From Sandaracinaceae bacterium (GTDB lineage: Bacteria; Myxococcota_A; Polyangia; Polyangiales; Sandaracinaceae): DNA of 64,000 bases. The translations under genes and the position numbers were made by a program. Under the pieces are notes generated by a model. It was not told the DNA's origin. It was given only the letters and a program-made list of their open reading frames with translations, and made no database searches. This document shows positions 1 to 10,575 of this stretch, in pieces. Every line of letters begins with the position of its first letter. Positions within the stretch are counted from its first letter, which is position 1. Where the stretch lies: the NCBI GenBank assembly GCA_019637095.1, contig JAHBWG010000009.1, positions 62,001-126,000 on the forward strand, given 5' to 3'.

Positions 1-2519
<2,519 letters not shown>

Positions 2520-2548
2520 TCAGTATCTTACAACTTCGCCGCGCGCGC

Positions 2549-3154
2549 TCAGCCCGGGTCGTGGCTGCGCAAGCGCGCCTGGGTGCCGATCGTGCGGTCC
2601 GTGAGCTCGCTGCGCAGCGTCGACTCGATGATCACGGGGCCGACGCGCGGGCAGTACGTGGTCGTCACGACGCGGCCGTCCTCGCCGCCCGACTCCTCGA
2701 CCACGACGCAGCCCTCGTAGGTGCCGGCGATCACCTCGACCCGGCGCGCGATGTCCGTCACGCGCGCCGTCCGACCGCCCATCCCCTCCCAGCTCGCGCC
2801 CACCGCGATGGGCTCGCGCAGGACCCACGTCCCGGTCGCGAGGTGGCGGATCCCGCCGCGCTCGATCCGATACCCGATCGCGTCGCCGTGGCTGACGATC
2901 CCGCGCGCGTTCATGCCGCGCACGTTCGCGATCCGCCGGTCGTTGCCGTTGAAGTAGACGACCTCGAAGATCCCGAGGGTGGGCGGCTCGTCGCCGCCGG
3001 TGTCGACGTCGTAGACCCACTGCGCGCCCTCGCCCATCGGGTAGAGGGTGGTCGGCGCGAGCGGGTCGAGCTCTGGCTCGACGACCTCGGTCGTCGCGGC
3101 GCCACAGCCCGCGAGGGCGAGCGCGTGGAGGGCGAGCAGGGTGGGGCGGCGCAT
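2549..3154 (-). CDS. Hypothetical lipoprotein, 201 aa
   Basis: The N-terminus is a short signal peptide ending in a lipobox (LALAGC), so the protein should be lipid-anchored in the envelope. The mature part is rich in beta strands and has no catalytic motif I recognise; segments such as MGEGAQWVYDV and GASWEGMGG suggest a small beta-sandwich seen in many predatory-bacterium lipoproteins (inference). The ATG at 3154 was chosen because it places the signal peptide at the N-terminus; longer in-frame starts add a basic stretch that would bury it. It lies upstream of gyrB on the same strand, but gyrB has its own promoter. Confidence 0.75.
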   Translation of the reverse strand: MRRPTLLALHALALAGCGAATTEVVEPELDPLAPTTLYPMGEGAQWVYDVDTGGDEPPTLGIFEVVYFNGNDRRIANVRGMNARGIVSHGDAIGYRIERGGIRHLATGTWVLREPIAVGASWEGMGGRTARVTDIARRVEVIAGTYEGCVVVEESGGEDGRVVTTTYCPRVGPVIIESTLRSELTDRTIGTQARLRSHDPG

Positions 3155-3195
3155 GGAGGGCTCGGAGCGTACGACGCCCCGCGCCGCGCCGTCGT

Positions 3196-3498
3196 TCAAA
3201 AGACCCACACGTACACGATGGTGCCGAGCACCGCGGCGCACGCCGCGAGGATGACGACGTGGACCGGATCGACGTCGGTGCGCGCGCGCAGCGCGGCGGC
3301 CGCCGCGCGCACGTCGGCGTCACCGGCGGTCGCGAGCGTGGCGGTGACCGCGCGGACCTGCACGTAGTCGCCCGCGTCGAACGCCTTGAGCGCGTCGCGC
3401 AGCGCGTCGCCCTCGGGGGTGCCGCGGCCGGGGATCGGCGCCGGCGGCTCCGCCTCGCCCTTCTTCTTCTTCTTCGTCTTCGCGCTCGCCTCGGCCAT
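3196..3498 (-). CDS. Small tail-anchored membrane protein, 100 aa
   Basis: A short protein with a Lys-rich N-terminus (a KKKKK run near residue 10), a Pro-rich linker, a helical segment of about 50 residues (GDALRDALKAFDAGDYVQVR) and one hydrophobic C-terminal helix of about 20 residues ending in YVWVF. This is the plan of a tail-anchored inner-membrane protein with a cytoplasmic domain; the helical part looks like a single TPR-type hairpin. The ATG at 3498 lies 6 bases after a TATACC box, matching the leaderless pattern seen across this window. No function is recognisable. Confidence 0.7.
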   Translation of the reverse strand: MAEASAKTKKKKKGEAEPPAPIPGRGTPEGDALRDALKAFDAGDYVQVRAVTATLATAGDADVRAAAAALRARTDVDPVHVVILAACAAVLGTIVYVWVF

Positions 3499-3523
3499 CG
3501 CGGAGGTATAGCGCGGGTGCCGA

Positions 3524-3693
3524 CTCGGAGACTGTCGAATCATCCAGCGGGCAATCGAGCGGACGCGGCCGACGGCGCCGTTCGAGGCCAGGCCATCGCG
3601 CAGCGATGGCCGTTGGCCGCGCACTGGGGAGGGGGCCCCGCTGCGGCTCTGCCGCAGCGGGGCAGGGGTGCGAAGCACCCCTCGGCAAGCTCA
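3524..3693 (-). repeat. Composite hairpin repeat, copy A
   Basis: This element fills the gap after the 3691 stop codon. Read on the minus strand it starts within the stop codon (GCTGAGCTTGCCGAGGGGTG), then has an 8-bp hairpin (3664-3682, AGGGGTGC/GCACCCCT), a 12-bp hairpin (3636-3662, CCCCGCTGCGGC arms with a 3-base loop), and a 9-bp hairpin (3591-3611, GGCCATCGC/GCGATGGCC). It ends with TCGACAGTCTCCGAG. The 38-base segment 3581-3618 matches 32761-32798 with one mismatch. The strong hairpins would also serve as a terminator for the membrane-protein gene. Confidence 0.75.
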
Positions 3694-5097
3694 GCCCGCG
3701 AGCGCGAGCGCGCCGGCGGCGAACGCCGCGAGCGCGGGCCCGATGAGCACGAGGCCGATCACCCACGCGCGCCGCTGTGCGCGGGCGCGCTCGGCGCGCA
3801 GCGCGCGGGCGGACGGACGCTCGGAGGCGGGGGCCGCGTAGAGCCGCCGCACGCGGCCGAGCGGCTCGAGCGCGCGGATCACGAGGAGCGCGCACAGCGC
3901 GAACGAGAGCCCGAGCGCGGGCAGGCCCCAGCGCGGGAGGCGGCGCTCGATGCGGTCGGCGATCGCGTCGTCGGTGCGCACGGCGGCCGCGTCCACCACG
4001 ATGAACGCCCACGCGTCGCCGCGCGCCTCGACGGCGTAGCGCTCACCGCGGCGCACCACGCGCACGCGCTCGACCGGAGCACGCCAGCGCGCGCGCAGCC
4101 GCGCCTCCGCGCCGTCGGAGGCGACGACGACGACCTCGCCCGGGCTCGCGCGGACGCAGAGCGTCGTGTTCGGGACGTGGAGCTCGACCGTCGCCTCGAC
4201 CGCGCGATCGAGCACGACCTCACCGCCCGGCGCCGGGCCGACCGAGGCGGGCGCCGGCCGCAGCGACGCGAAGGCGAGCGCGAGCACGCCGAGCATCGGC
4301 AGCGCGACCGACGCGCAGAGCAGCGCGACGAGCCGGCGCGGCGGCTTGGCCTCGCGGCGCGCCCAGCGCGGCTCGGCGAGCTCGGCGTGGCGGGCGACGT
4401 ACGCCGCCGACAAGATCCCTTGCCCGAGCGGGATCGAGAACGGCATGAGGGGCAGGCCCGCGAGGACGCCGAGCGGCGTGGCCGCGCGCTCGAACGTGCG
4501 CGCGACGACGACCGCGGCGACGAGCGCGGGGAGCAGCGGCAGGAGGTGCGCGGCGAACGCGAGCGCGAAGTGGCGCGCGAGCCCGCCGCGGCGCACGAGC
4601 CAGGCGCTCTCGAGCAGCGCCGCGCCGAGCGCGCCCCCGCGGTCGATGAGCAGGAGCGGCGCGTACTGGAACGGCGCGATGAAGCCGACCGCGAGCGCGG
4701 TGACCGCGGCGATCAGCGCGACGCGGCCGAGCGCGTCGGGCCACGGCAGCGGCCCGACCGCTGCGTCGGCGGTGCTCACGTCGGGGCCGATCGCGAGCGC
4801 GGCGACGAAGGTGGCGGCGACCACGACGCCCGTCATCGCGAGCACGAGCGCCGCCGCGCGCACCCACGCGAGGCTGCGCGCGGTCGGGCGGTCGGTGAGG
4901 ATCGCGAGCTGGAGCGCGAAGATCTCGCAGACGAACCAGGGCGTCACGAGCACCCCGACCCCGAAGAGCATCGAGGCGAACGAGAGCAGGACCGCGGCGC
5001 CGAGCGCCGCGCCGACGACCGGGTGCGCGGCGAGCATCCGCCACGAGCGCGCGAGGAGCCCGAGCCCGGGCCGCGCCGCCGCCGGGAGGTTCGTCAC
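3691..5097 (-). CDS. Polytopic membrane protein, 468 aa
   Basis: Several hydrophobic helices fill the N-terminal half, for example VVGAALGAAVLLSFASML and AAALVLAMTGVVVAATFVAA. They are followed by a soluble beta-rich domain of about 110 residues (around 290-400), another helix, a basic stretch and a final C-terminal helix. This suggests an integral inner-membrane protein with one exported domain. I do not recognise a family. The GTG at 5097 is preferred over a TTG at 5121 because it sits 6 bases after TATCGT, the spacing found at many starts here. It is divergent from the SDR gene, with only 44 bases between the two starts. Confidence 0.75.
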   Translation of the reverse strand: MTNLPAAARPGLGLLARSWRMLAAHPVVGAALGAAVLLSFASMLFGVGVLVTPWFVCEIFALQLAILTDRPTARSLAWVRAAALVLAMTGVVVAATFVAALAIGPDVSTADAAVGPLPWPDALGRVALIAAVTALAVGFIAPFQYAPLLLIDRGGALGAALLESAWLVRRGGLARHFALAFAAHLLPLLPALVAAVVVARTFERAATPLGVLAGLPLMPFSIPLGQGILSAAYVARHAELAEPRWARREAKPPRRLVALLCASVALPMLGVLALAFASLRPAPASVGPAPGGEVVLDRAVEATVELHVPNTTLCVRASPGEVVVVASDGAEARLRARWRAPVERVRVVRRGERYAVEARGDAWAFIVVDAAAVRTDDAIADRIERRLPRWGLPALGLSFALCALLVIRALEPLGRVRRLYAAPASERPSARALRAERARAQRRAWVIGLVLIGPALAAFAAGALALAG

Positions 5098-5141
5098 GTC
5101 GGGACGATACTGTGCTACCAAGCCGCCGAGGAGGCAGCGCG

Positions 5142-5966
5142 TTGGTCAAGGAGCTCTTCGCCGCGGGGTTGTTCGAGGGTCGGGTCGCCATCGTGACGGG
5201 CGGCGGGACCGGGATCGGTCTGGCCGTGGCCAAGGAGCTGCGACGGCTCGGCGCGCGCGTCGCGATCTGCGGGCGGCGCCCCGAGCCGCTCGCCGAGGCG
5301 GTCAAGACGCTCGGCGGCGGGCCGGACGTGCTCGCCGCGGCGTGCGACATCCGCGACCCCGACTCCATCGGCGGCTTCGTCCAGGACGTGCTCGAGCACT
5401 TCGACCGCGTCGACGTGCTCGTCAACAACGCCGGCGGTCAGTTCCCCGCGCCCGCGCAGCACCTCAGCCCGAAGGGCTTCGAGGCGGTCGTGCGCAACAA
5501 CCTCCTGGGCACCTACAACTTCACCCACAAGGTCGCGAACATGGCGATGATCCCGCAGAAGAGCGGGCGCATCGTGAACGTGATCGCGCAGATCGCGCGC
5601 GGCTTCCCCGGCATGTCGCACACCGGCGCTGCGCGCGCGGGCGTCGCGAACCTCACGATGTCGCTCGCGATCGAGTGGGCGCAGTTCGGCATCCGCGTCA
5701 ACGCGGTCGCGCCCGGCGTCATCCGCACGAGCGGGCTCGATCAGTACCCGCCGCAGCTCCTCGTCGACGCGGTGAACGCGATCCCGCTGCGGCGGCTCGG
5801 CGCGGCCGAGGAGGTCTCCCACCTCATCACCTACCTCGCCTCGCCGCACGCGGACTTCATCACGGGGCAGATCCTCTACATCGACGGTGGCGCGTCGATC
5901 TGGGGCGACCAGTGGCCGATCCCCGCCGACGTCCCGCAGTCGCCCCCGTACCCGGCCGACGAGTAG
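5142..5966 (+). CDS. SDR oxidoreductase of the trans-2-enoyl-CoA reductase (PECR) type
   Basis: A 274-residue Rossmann-fold NAD(P)-dependent enzyme. TGGGTGIG (19-26) binds the cofactor, NNAG is at 95-98, and ITGQILYIDGG is the usual SDR C-terminal block. The canonical YxxxK site is absent: the aligned residues are T161 and R165 in HTGAARAG. The same HSGAARAG segment and the surrounding NLTxSLAxEWA...GIRxNxVAPGVI are features I know from peroxisomal trans-2-enoyl-CoA reductase, so reduction of an enoyl-CoA is the best guess. The start is TTG at 5142, decided by a GAGGAGG ribosome-binding site 7 bases upstream. A terminator follows the gene. Confidence 0.85.
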   Translation: MVKELFAAGLFEGRVAIVTGGGTGIGLAVAKELRRLGARVAICGRRPEPLAEAVKTLGGGPDVLAAACDIRDPDSIGGFVQDVLEHFDRVDVLVNNAGGQFPAPAQHLSPKGFEAVVRNNLLGTYNFTHKVANMAMIPQKSGRIVNVIAQIARGFPGMSHTGAARAGVANLTMSLAIEWAQFGIRVNAVAPGVIRTSGLDQYPPQLLVDAVNAIPLRRLGAAEEVSHLITYLASPHADFITGQILYIDGGASIWGDQWPIPADVPQSPPYPADE

Positions 5967-5985
5967 CTCGTTTCGAAACGCGCGC

Positions 5986-6011
5986 GGGGCGCCCGCTCGC
6001 GCGGACGCCCC
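5986..6011. terminator. Bidirectional terminator hairpin
   Basis: GGGGCGCCCGC (5986-5996), a TCGC loop and GCGGACGCCCC (6001-6011) form an 11-bp stem with one mismatch. It lies between two converging genes (ends at 5966 and 6040), where a shared terminator is expected. Confidence 0.5.
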
Positions 6012-6039
6012 GTCGTCGCGATTGGCGGGCCGGAGCCGT

Positions 6040-7179
6040 TCAGTAGCCGTACCCGCGGTTCGAGTCCGAGTTGCATGAGGGGCTCCCGCCCTGGTCACCG
6101 GGCCAATGGCTGATGTCGGTGCGGTGGTCGTTGTTGCTGCACCAACGGGCGGTGCCGTGGCCACGCTGTCCGAGGGCCATGTTGCGGAGCTGCACGCGGG
6201 TGTCGTCGTGGCAGTTGTGACCGCTACGGCACGTTCCGTTCTCGCAGACCTCGTTCGAGGTCCACGAGTAGGGCCCGATGCAGGTCTCGAAGACCCACGA
6301 CACGTTGTTCACCGCGGACGTCCCCAGGGTGCAATGAAAGGGGACCGTCTGCTGGACGTACTGGCACCCCGGCGAGCCGCAGATCTGGCCCGTCTGGTCG
6401 GTGAAGACGGTGTACGCGCAACCTCCGTGGTTGCAGGAGCTATGGAAGTAGTACCACTGCGTGCCCGAGCGACCCCAGACGGACGTCGCGCTGTGGTAAC
6501 CGTCGCCCGCGATGTTGCTGCGGTGGACGTCCATCTCCCAGACGTAGTTGCCGCTGAACGTATACCAGTACGGGTCCTCGGGGCCGTTGGTTCCGAAGGC
6601 GACCTCTCCATCCTCGCCGAAGACCTGGGGGATCGTGGGAGTCGTGAGGGTCTGCTCCACGCGCTGGGCATACGCGTCTCGTGCCGCGAGCCCGAACTCC
6701 AGGATGGCCCTCATCTCGGGGCCCAGGTGCGCCGACTCGGAACCGAGACGCTCGAGGGCGGCGGGGATCAGCTGCGCAGCGTCGCTGGACATCTGCCACT
6801 GGCGCTCGTTCGACCAGTCGGGCGCGGGCGCGCGCACCTGGCGCTCGAGCGCCTCGGCCCACTCGCGCTCGATCCACACGTCCCCACCGCGGCGGGTGTG
6901 GAAGGCGAAGCCGCGGTCGTCGACGAACCGGACGTCGATCTCGAACTCCGGCTGGCCGGGCACGCCGCGGTACACCTCGTTGACCTCGGGGCCGCGCGCC
7001 GCCTCCATGTAGATGACGTCGTTTCCATCGCGATAGGCGAGGGAGAGCCGGCCGACCTCCGCCCGCAGAACGGTGATCCCCTGCTCGAGGGCCGCCTCCT
7101 CTGCCGCCGAGTCGACCGCGTTCACGCAGCCGCTCAGCCCCACGCTCGTCAGAATGCCCAGAATCGCCGCTCGCCGCAT
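6040..7179 (-). CDS. Secreted Cys-rich lipoprotein, 379 aa
   Basis: The signal peptide ends in a lipobox (SVGLSGC). The N-terminal half (about 25-200) is Glu/Arg-rich and probably helical; the C-terminal half contains about ten cysteines in short-spaced pairs (SSCNHGGC, GSPGC, CENGTCRSGHNC) and many Trp, Tyr and His residues. That pattern suggests a disulfide-stabilised extracellular beta domain. No enzyme motif is evident. The ATG at 7179 has a good GGAGG site. About 100 bases upstream is a cluster of TGGTCTG boxes, so it is probably a regulated gene. Base composition is a little less GC-rich than the neighbours, which may hint at transfer. Confidence 0.78.
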   Translation of the reverse strand: MRRAAILGILTSVGLSGCVNAVDSAAEEAALEQGITVLRAEVGRLSLAYRDGNDVIYMEAARGPEVNEVYRGVPGQPEFEIDVRFVDDRGFAFHTRRGGDVWIEREWAEALERQVRAPAPDWSNERQWQMSSDAAQLIPAALERLGSESAHLGPEMRAILEFGLAARDAYAQRVEQTLTTPTIPQVFGEDGEVAFGTNGPEDPYWYTFSGNYVWEMDVHRSNIAGDGYHSATSVWGRSGTQWYYFHSSCNHGGCAYTVFTDQTGQICGSPGCQYVQQTVPFHCTLGTSAVNNVSWVFETCIGPYSWTSNEVCENGTCRSGHNCHDDTRVQLRNMALGQRGHGTARWCSNNDHRTDISHWPGDQGGSPSCNSDSNRGYGY

Positions 7180-7277
7180 GGAGTTCCTCCGTCGCCGGAG
7201 GTTTCCAACAGCAAGCACCGGACCGTGCCGACTCGAAGCGTGGATCGGGCTTTCCCTGACACCCCTGTGTATCGGTA

Positions 7278-7326
7278 CAGACCACCACGCTGGTCTAGAA
7301 CAGACCATGTGTCACGTTTCAGACCA
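7278..7326 (-). promoter_or_regulatory. Cluster of four TGGTCT boxes, likely operator
   Basis: On the minus strand TGGTCTG occurs three times as direct copies (7326-7320, 7307-7301, 7284-7278), and TGGTCT also occurs on the plus strand at 7291-7296. Two pairs form inverted repeats: AGACCA-N6-TGGTCT (7279-7296) and TGGTCT-N5-AGACCA (7291-7307). The cluster lies in the 232-base divergent gap, about 100 bases before the lipoprotein start at 7179. Such an array is typical of a dimeric regulator site; the regulator is unknown. Confidence 0.45.
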
Positions 7327-7411
7327 GTGGGCATCCGAGGTCTCCCCTCGTACATCCCGCGATCGACGCTCACGCTCGAGCGGGTTCTTCGCTTCGCGCC
7401 CTCCGCGTGGC

Positions 7412-8182
7412 ATGGACGCTGCGCCGCCCGGCGGCATGGCTCGTCACGCGCTCTCGGTCGCTTGGATCGTCACCCTCGCCGTCGTCGGCGCGTTCGTCGC
7501 GCGCTGGCTCGGCTGGCTCGACGGGCCGGGCCTGCTCGACCTCGGGATGGGCGCCGCCGCGCTCGTCGGGTTGCTCGCGGTCCTCTGGGTGCCGTGGGAC
7601 CTCTACTACGCGGCGCGCCGGCTCTGCGTCGATCAGCGCGAGAGCGTCGCGCGCGGGGTCGAGGTCCCGGCCGAGGACCGCGCGAGCGCGGCCGCGATGC
7701 CGCCGCGCCTGCTCGCGCTCGCGCTCGGGCTGCACGCGCTCGGCGCAGGCGTCGTCGCGGGCGTGACCTTCGCGACGGGCGGAGGCGTCGGCTACTGGTT
7801 CGCCGGCTTCTACGTGCTCGGCACGCTGCTGCGCCCCATCGGCGCGCTGTACGGGCACGTGCGCGAGCGCCTGCGCGATCTGTCCGAGCGCGCGCGCTAC
7901 CCGCGCGAGGACGTGATCGCGCTGCGGGAGGACGTGCGCGGGCTGCTCGCCGCGCTCGAGGCGCTCGAGACGAGCGTCGTGCCGAGCCTGCGCGAGGCGG
8001 ACGAGGCGGGACGCGCCGAGCTGTCGCGACGCGACGACGAGGCGCGGCGACGCGAGGCGCGCTTCGAGCAGAAGGTCGACGCCGTCCTCGCCGAGCTCGA
8101 GCGCTCCGTCGGGCGGCTGACCGCCGACCGCGAGCTCCTCGAGGGGATCCGCGCGTTCGTGCGGCTCGTCAAGACGACTTGA
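7412..8182 (+). CDS. Membrane protein with C-terminal coiled coil, 256 aa
   Basis: Four hydrophobic helices form the first half (for example SVAWIVTLAVVGAFVA, ALVGLLAVLWVPWDLYY, LGLHALGAGVVAGVTFA). A charged segment follows, rich in Glu and Arg with heptad-like spacing of Leu and Ala (about 150-245), probably a cytoplasmic coiled coil. No family is recognised. The start is uncertain: ATG at 7412 or ATG at 7436, eight codons later. The 3' end overlaps the convergent aminotransferase gene by 14 bases. Confidence 0.75.
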   Translation: MDAAPPGGMARHALSVAWIVTLAVVGAFVARWLGWLDGPGLLDLGMGAAALVGLLAVLWVPWDLYYAARRLCVDQRESVARGVEVPAEDRASAAAMPPRLLALALGLHALGAGVVAGVTFATGGGVGYWFAGFYVLGTLLRPIGALYGHVRERLRDLSERARYPREDVIALREDVRGLLAALEALETSVVPSLREADEAGRAELSRRDDEARRREARFEQKVDAVLAELERSVGRLTADRELLEGIRAFVRLVKTT

Positions 8183-9362
8183 GTATCTCGCGCTCGCTCG
8201 CGAGCAGCGCCACGAGGGCCCCGCCGAGCCGGTCGTACTCGTCGGGGGTGTTGTAGAGGTGCGCGCTCACGCGCACGAGGCGCGCGGGCGGCGCGGGCCA
8301 CGGCGGGATCGGCACCTCGATCCGGTGCTCGTCGAAGAGCGCGCGCTGGAGCGGCAGCGCGTAGAGCGCGCTCGGCGGCGGGCCCGCCTCCGGCGCGGGC
8401 GGCAGCGGCAGCGCGGCGAGCGAGCCGATCATGGAGTCCGGCGCCGGGAGCGCGACCCCGAGCGCGTCCGCGAGCCGGCGGCGCACGGCGAGCGCGAGCG
8501 CGCGGTTGTGCGCGCGGATCGCCGGCCAGCCCGCGAGCGCGTCGAGCCAGCGCAACGCGACCGGGACGCACAGCCACGAGGTCGGGTCGTCGGTCCCCGT
8601 CCAGTCGAGCTCCTCGAGGAAGCGCTTGCGCGGGCGCGGGGAGTCGTACCCGTGCGAGATCGTCGCAGGGTGCAATCCTTCTTGCCGATCGCGGCGCGCC
8701 CAGAGCATCGCGGCGCCCTTGGGCGCGCAGGTCCACTTGTGGAAGTTCGCGGTGTAGTACGCCGCGCCGATCGCCTCGACGTCGAGCTCGACCATCCCCG
8801 GCGCGTGCGCGCCGTCGACGAGCGTGTCGACGCCGCGCGCGGCGAGCGCCTCCACGATCCGCGCGATCGGGAAGACGAGACCGGTCGGGCTCGTGACGTG
8901 GTCGACGAGCGCGAGGCGCGTGCGGTCGGTGACCGCGGCGACGATCGCGTCGACCACCTCGTCCTCCGACGCGAGGGGGAACGGCACCTTCGCGACGACG
9001 ACCCTCGCGCCGCTGCGCGAGGCGACGTAGTCGAGGACGTTCGCGCACGCGTGGTAGCCGTGGTCGGTCGCGAGCAGCTCGTCGCCCGGCGCGAAGGTCA
9101 GCGAGCGCAGGACCGCGTTGACGCCGCTGGTCGCGTTGCGCACGAACCCGAGGTCTTCGGGCCGCGCGCCGACGAAGGCGGCCACCTCCGCGCGCGCGGC
9201 CTCGAGCCGCGGCTCGAGCGCGCGCACGAAGAAGTGGACCGGTTCGCGCTCGAGCTCCTCGCGCAGCGCGCTCTGCGCCTCGAGCACCGCGCGCGGACAC
9301 GCGCCGAACGAGCCGTGGTTGAGGAACGTGACGTCCGGGTCCAAGAGCCAGTGCGCGCGCAT
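8169..9362 (-). CDS. Class V aminotransferase family PLP enzyme
   Basis: A 397-residue fold-type I pyridoxal-phosphate enzyme resembling isopenicillin N epimerase or cysteine-desulfurase-like proteins. The N-terminus FLNHGSFGACP is typical of this group. VDGAHAPG (182-189) carries the Asp that contacts the pyridine nitrogen, and NFHKW contains the likely Schiff-base Lys (K209). Its substrate cannot be told from sequence; the family includes epimerases, lyases and desulfurases, and no Cys-containing desulfurase loop stands out. The start codon follows the tandem GNAT gene by 5 bases, so the two are probably one transcript. Confidence 0.88.
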   Translation of the reverse strand: MRAHWLLDPDVTFLNHGSFGACPRAVLEAQSALREELEREPVHFFVRALEPRLEAARAEVAAFVGARPEDLGFVRNATSGVNAVLRSLTFAPGDELLATDHGYHACANVLDYVASRSGARVVVAKVPFPLASEDEVVDAIVAAVTDRTRLALVDHVTSPTGLVFPIARIVEALAARGVDTLVDGAHAPGMVELDVEAIGAAYYTANFHKWTCAPKGAAMLWARRDRQEGLHPATISHGYDSPRPRKRFLEELDWTGTDDPTSWLCVPVALRWLDALAGWPAIRAHNRALALAVRRRLADALGVALPAPDSMIGSLAALPLPPAPEAGPPPSALYALPLQRALFDEHRIEVPIPPWPAPPARLVRVSAHLYNTPDEYDRLGGALVALLASEREILKSS

Positions 9363-9367
9363 CGCGC

Positions 9368-10408
9368 CTACTCTCGCACGCGGGCCATGCCGAGGTCGTC
9401 GACGAGCGCGCCGTCGCGGAAGCAGGGCATCCGCCGGGTGCCCTCGCGCACGAACCCGGCGCGCTCGTAGAGGCGCAGCGCGCGCTCGTTGTCGCCGAAG
9501 ACGTCGAGCGCGACCCGCGACAGCCCGAGCCGGTCCGCGAACGCGACCGTCTCGGCGAGCAGGCGCGCGCCGAGCCCGCGCCCCTGCTGCGCGGTCTCGA
9601 GGTGCATCCCGAGCGTCGCCGCGTGCCGCCTGCGGACCTGCGTCGCGAGCACGAGCACGCCGGCCCCCGCGAGCTCTCCGTCGACCTCGATCCCGAGCGC
9701 GGCGATCTGGCGCGGGTCGTTCTCGCGCAGGCGCTTCTCCCACACCTCGGGGCGCTGCCACGGGAGCTGAAGCGTGCCCCAGATCACGCCCTCTTCGGAG
9801 AGCGCGCGGGCCCAGGCGGCGCCCTGCTCCGGGCCGACCGGGCGGAACACGATCGACGACGGCGGCGGGCGGCGCGGCGGCGGCGCGGGCGGGCCCGCGA
9901 TCGGCGAGCCGGCGACGATCCCCGGGCGCAGCCGCGCGAGGCCGACCTCGTCGGCGAGCGCGCCGTCGCGCGCGATCGCGCGGCGCGCGACCGTCTCGGG
10001 GACGAACCCGTGCCGCGCGTAGAGGCCCGCCACCCGCGGGTGCTCGGCCGGCGCGGTGAGCTCGAGCCGGCTCACCGCGAGCCACCGGTCGGCCGCGTCG
10101 AGCGCGGCGCCGAGCGCGGCGTCGAGCGCGGCCTCGGCGCCGTCCCACGGGGCGAGCACGTCGAGCGTGGCCGCGTGCACGCGTCGCCGGTGCGTGCACG
10201 GCGCGACGCGCACCGCGCACGCCAGCTCGCCGCCGCCATCGCGCGCCGCGATCGTGAGGCGGCGGTGCGGATCGGGATCGCCGAGCCACGCCTCCCACAC
10301 GGGCGCTGGGTCGGTCTCGAGGTGCTCGCCGAAGCGCGCCACCTCGGGGCGCTGGGCGAGCGCGGTGAGCGCGTCGAGGTCGCGCCGCCCGAGGGGAGCG
10401 AGGTCCAT
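9368..10408 (-). CDS. Tandem GNAT acetyltransferase, 346 aa
   Basis: Two GNAT-like domains are joined. The C-terminal one (about 165-346) keeps the acetyl-CoA pyrophosphate loop QQGRGLGARLL and the NERALRLYERAGF block near the end. The N-terminal one (about 1-150) has the fold outline, including VAGLYARHGFV, but no clear acetyl-CoA loop, so it may be inactive or bind substrate. The ATG at 10408 lies 7 bases after a TATCTG box. The frame stays open upstream into the kinase gene, which I judge to be chance plus a frameshift, not a real fusion. Confidence 0.85.
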   Translation of the reverse strand: MDLAPLGRRDLDALTALAQRPEVARFGEHLETDPAPVWEAWLGDPDPHRRLTIAARDGGGELACAVRVAPCTHRRRVHAATLDVLAPWDGAEAALDAALGAALDAADRWLAVSRLELTAPAEHPRVAGLYARHGFVPETVARRAIARDGALADEVGLARLRPGIVAGSPIAGPPAPPPRRPPPSSIVFRPVGPEQGAAWARALSEEGVIWGTLQLPWQRPEVWEKRLRENDPRQIAALGIEVDGELAGAGVLVLATQVRRRHAATLGMHLETAQQGRGLGARLLAETVAFADRLGLSRVALDVFGDNERALRLYERAGFVREGTRRMPCFRDGALVDDLGMARVRE

Positions 10409-10458
10409 GCGAGCGCAGATAGCAGCCGGCCCCGAGCGCGGCGAGCGGACCGCGCGCG

Positions 10459-10547
10459 CTCGAGATCTGTCGATGAATCTCCCGTCGCCGCGCGGCCGAT
10501 GCGGCCCATCCGTGGCGTTGCCGCGGATCGCCGTGCTCTCGCACGAC
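10459..10547. repeat. Dispersed hairpin repeat, copy C
   Basis: Two blocks are shared with the element at 50174-50275. TCGAGATCTGTCGATGAATC (10460-10479) matches 50175-50194 with one change. The 33 bases at 10515-10547 match the reverse complement of 50243-50275 at about 29 positions and form a small hairpin (GTCGTGC stem, GAGA loop on the minus strand). It occupies the gap between the kinase and GNAT genes. Confidence 0.65.
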
Positions 10548-10575
10548 GCCGCGTGCCGCCTCCATCGCCAGACGA

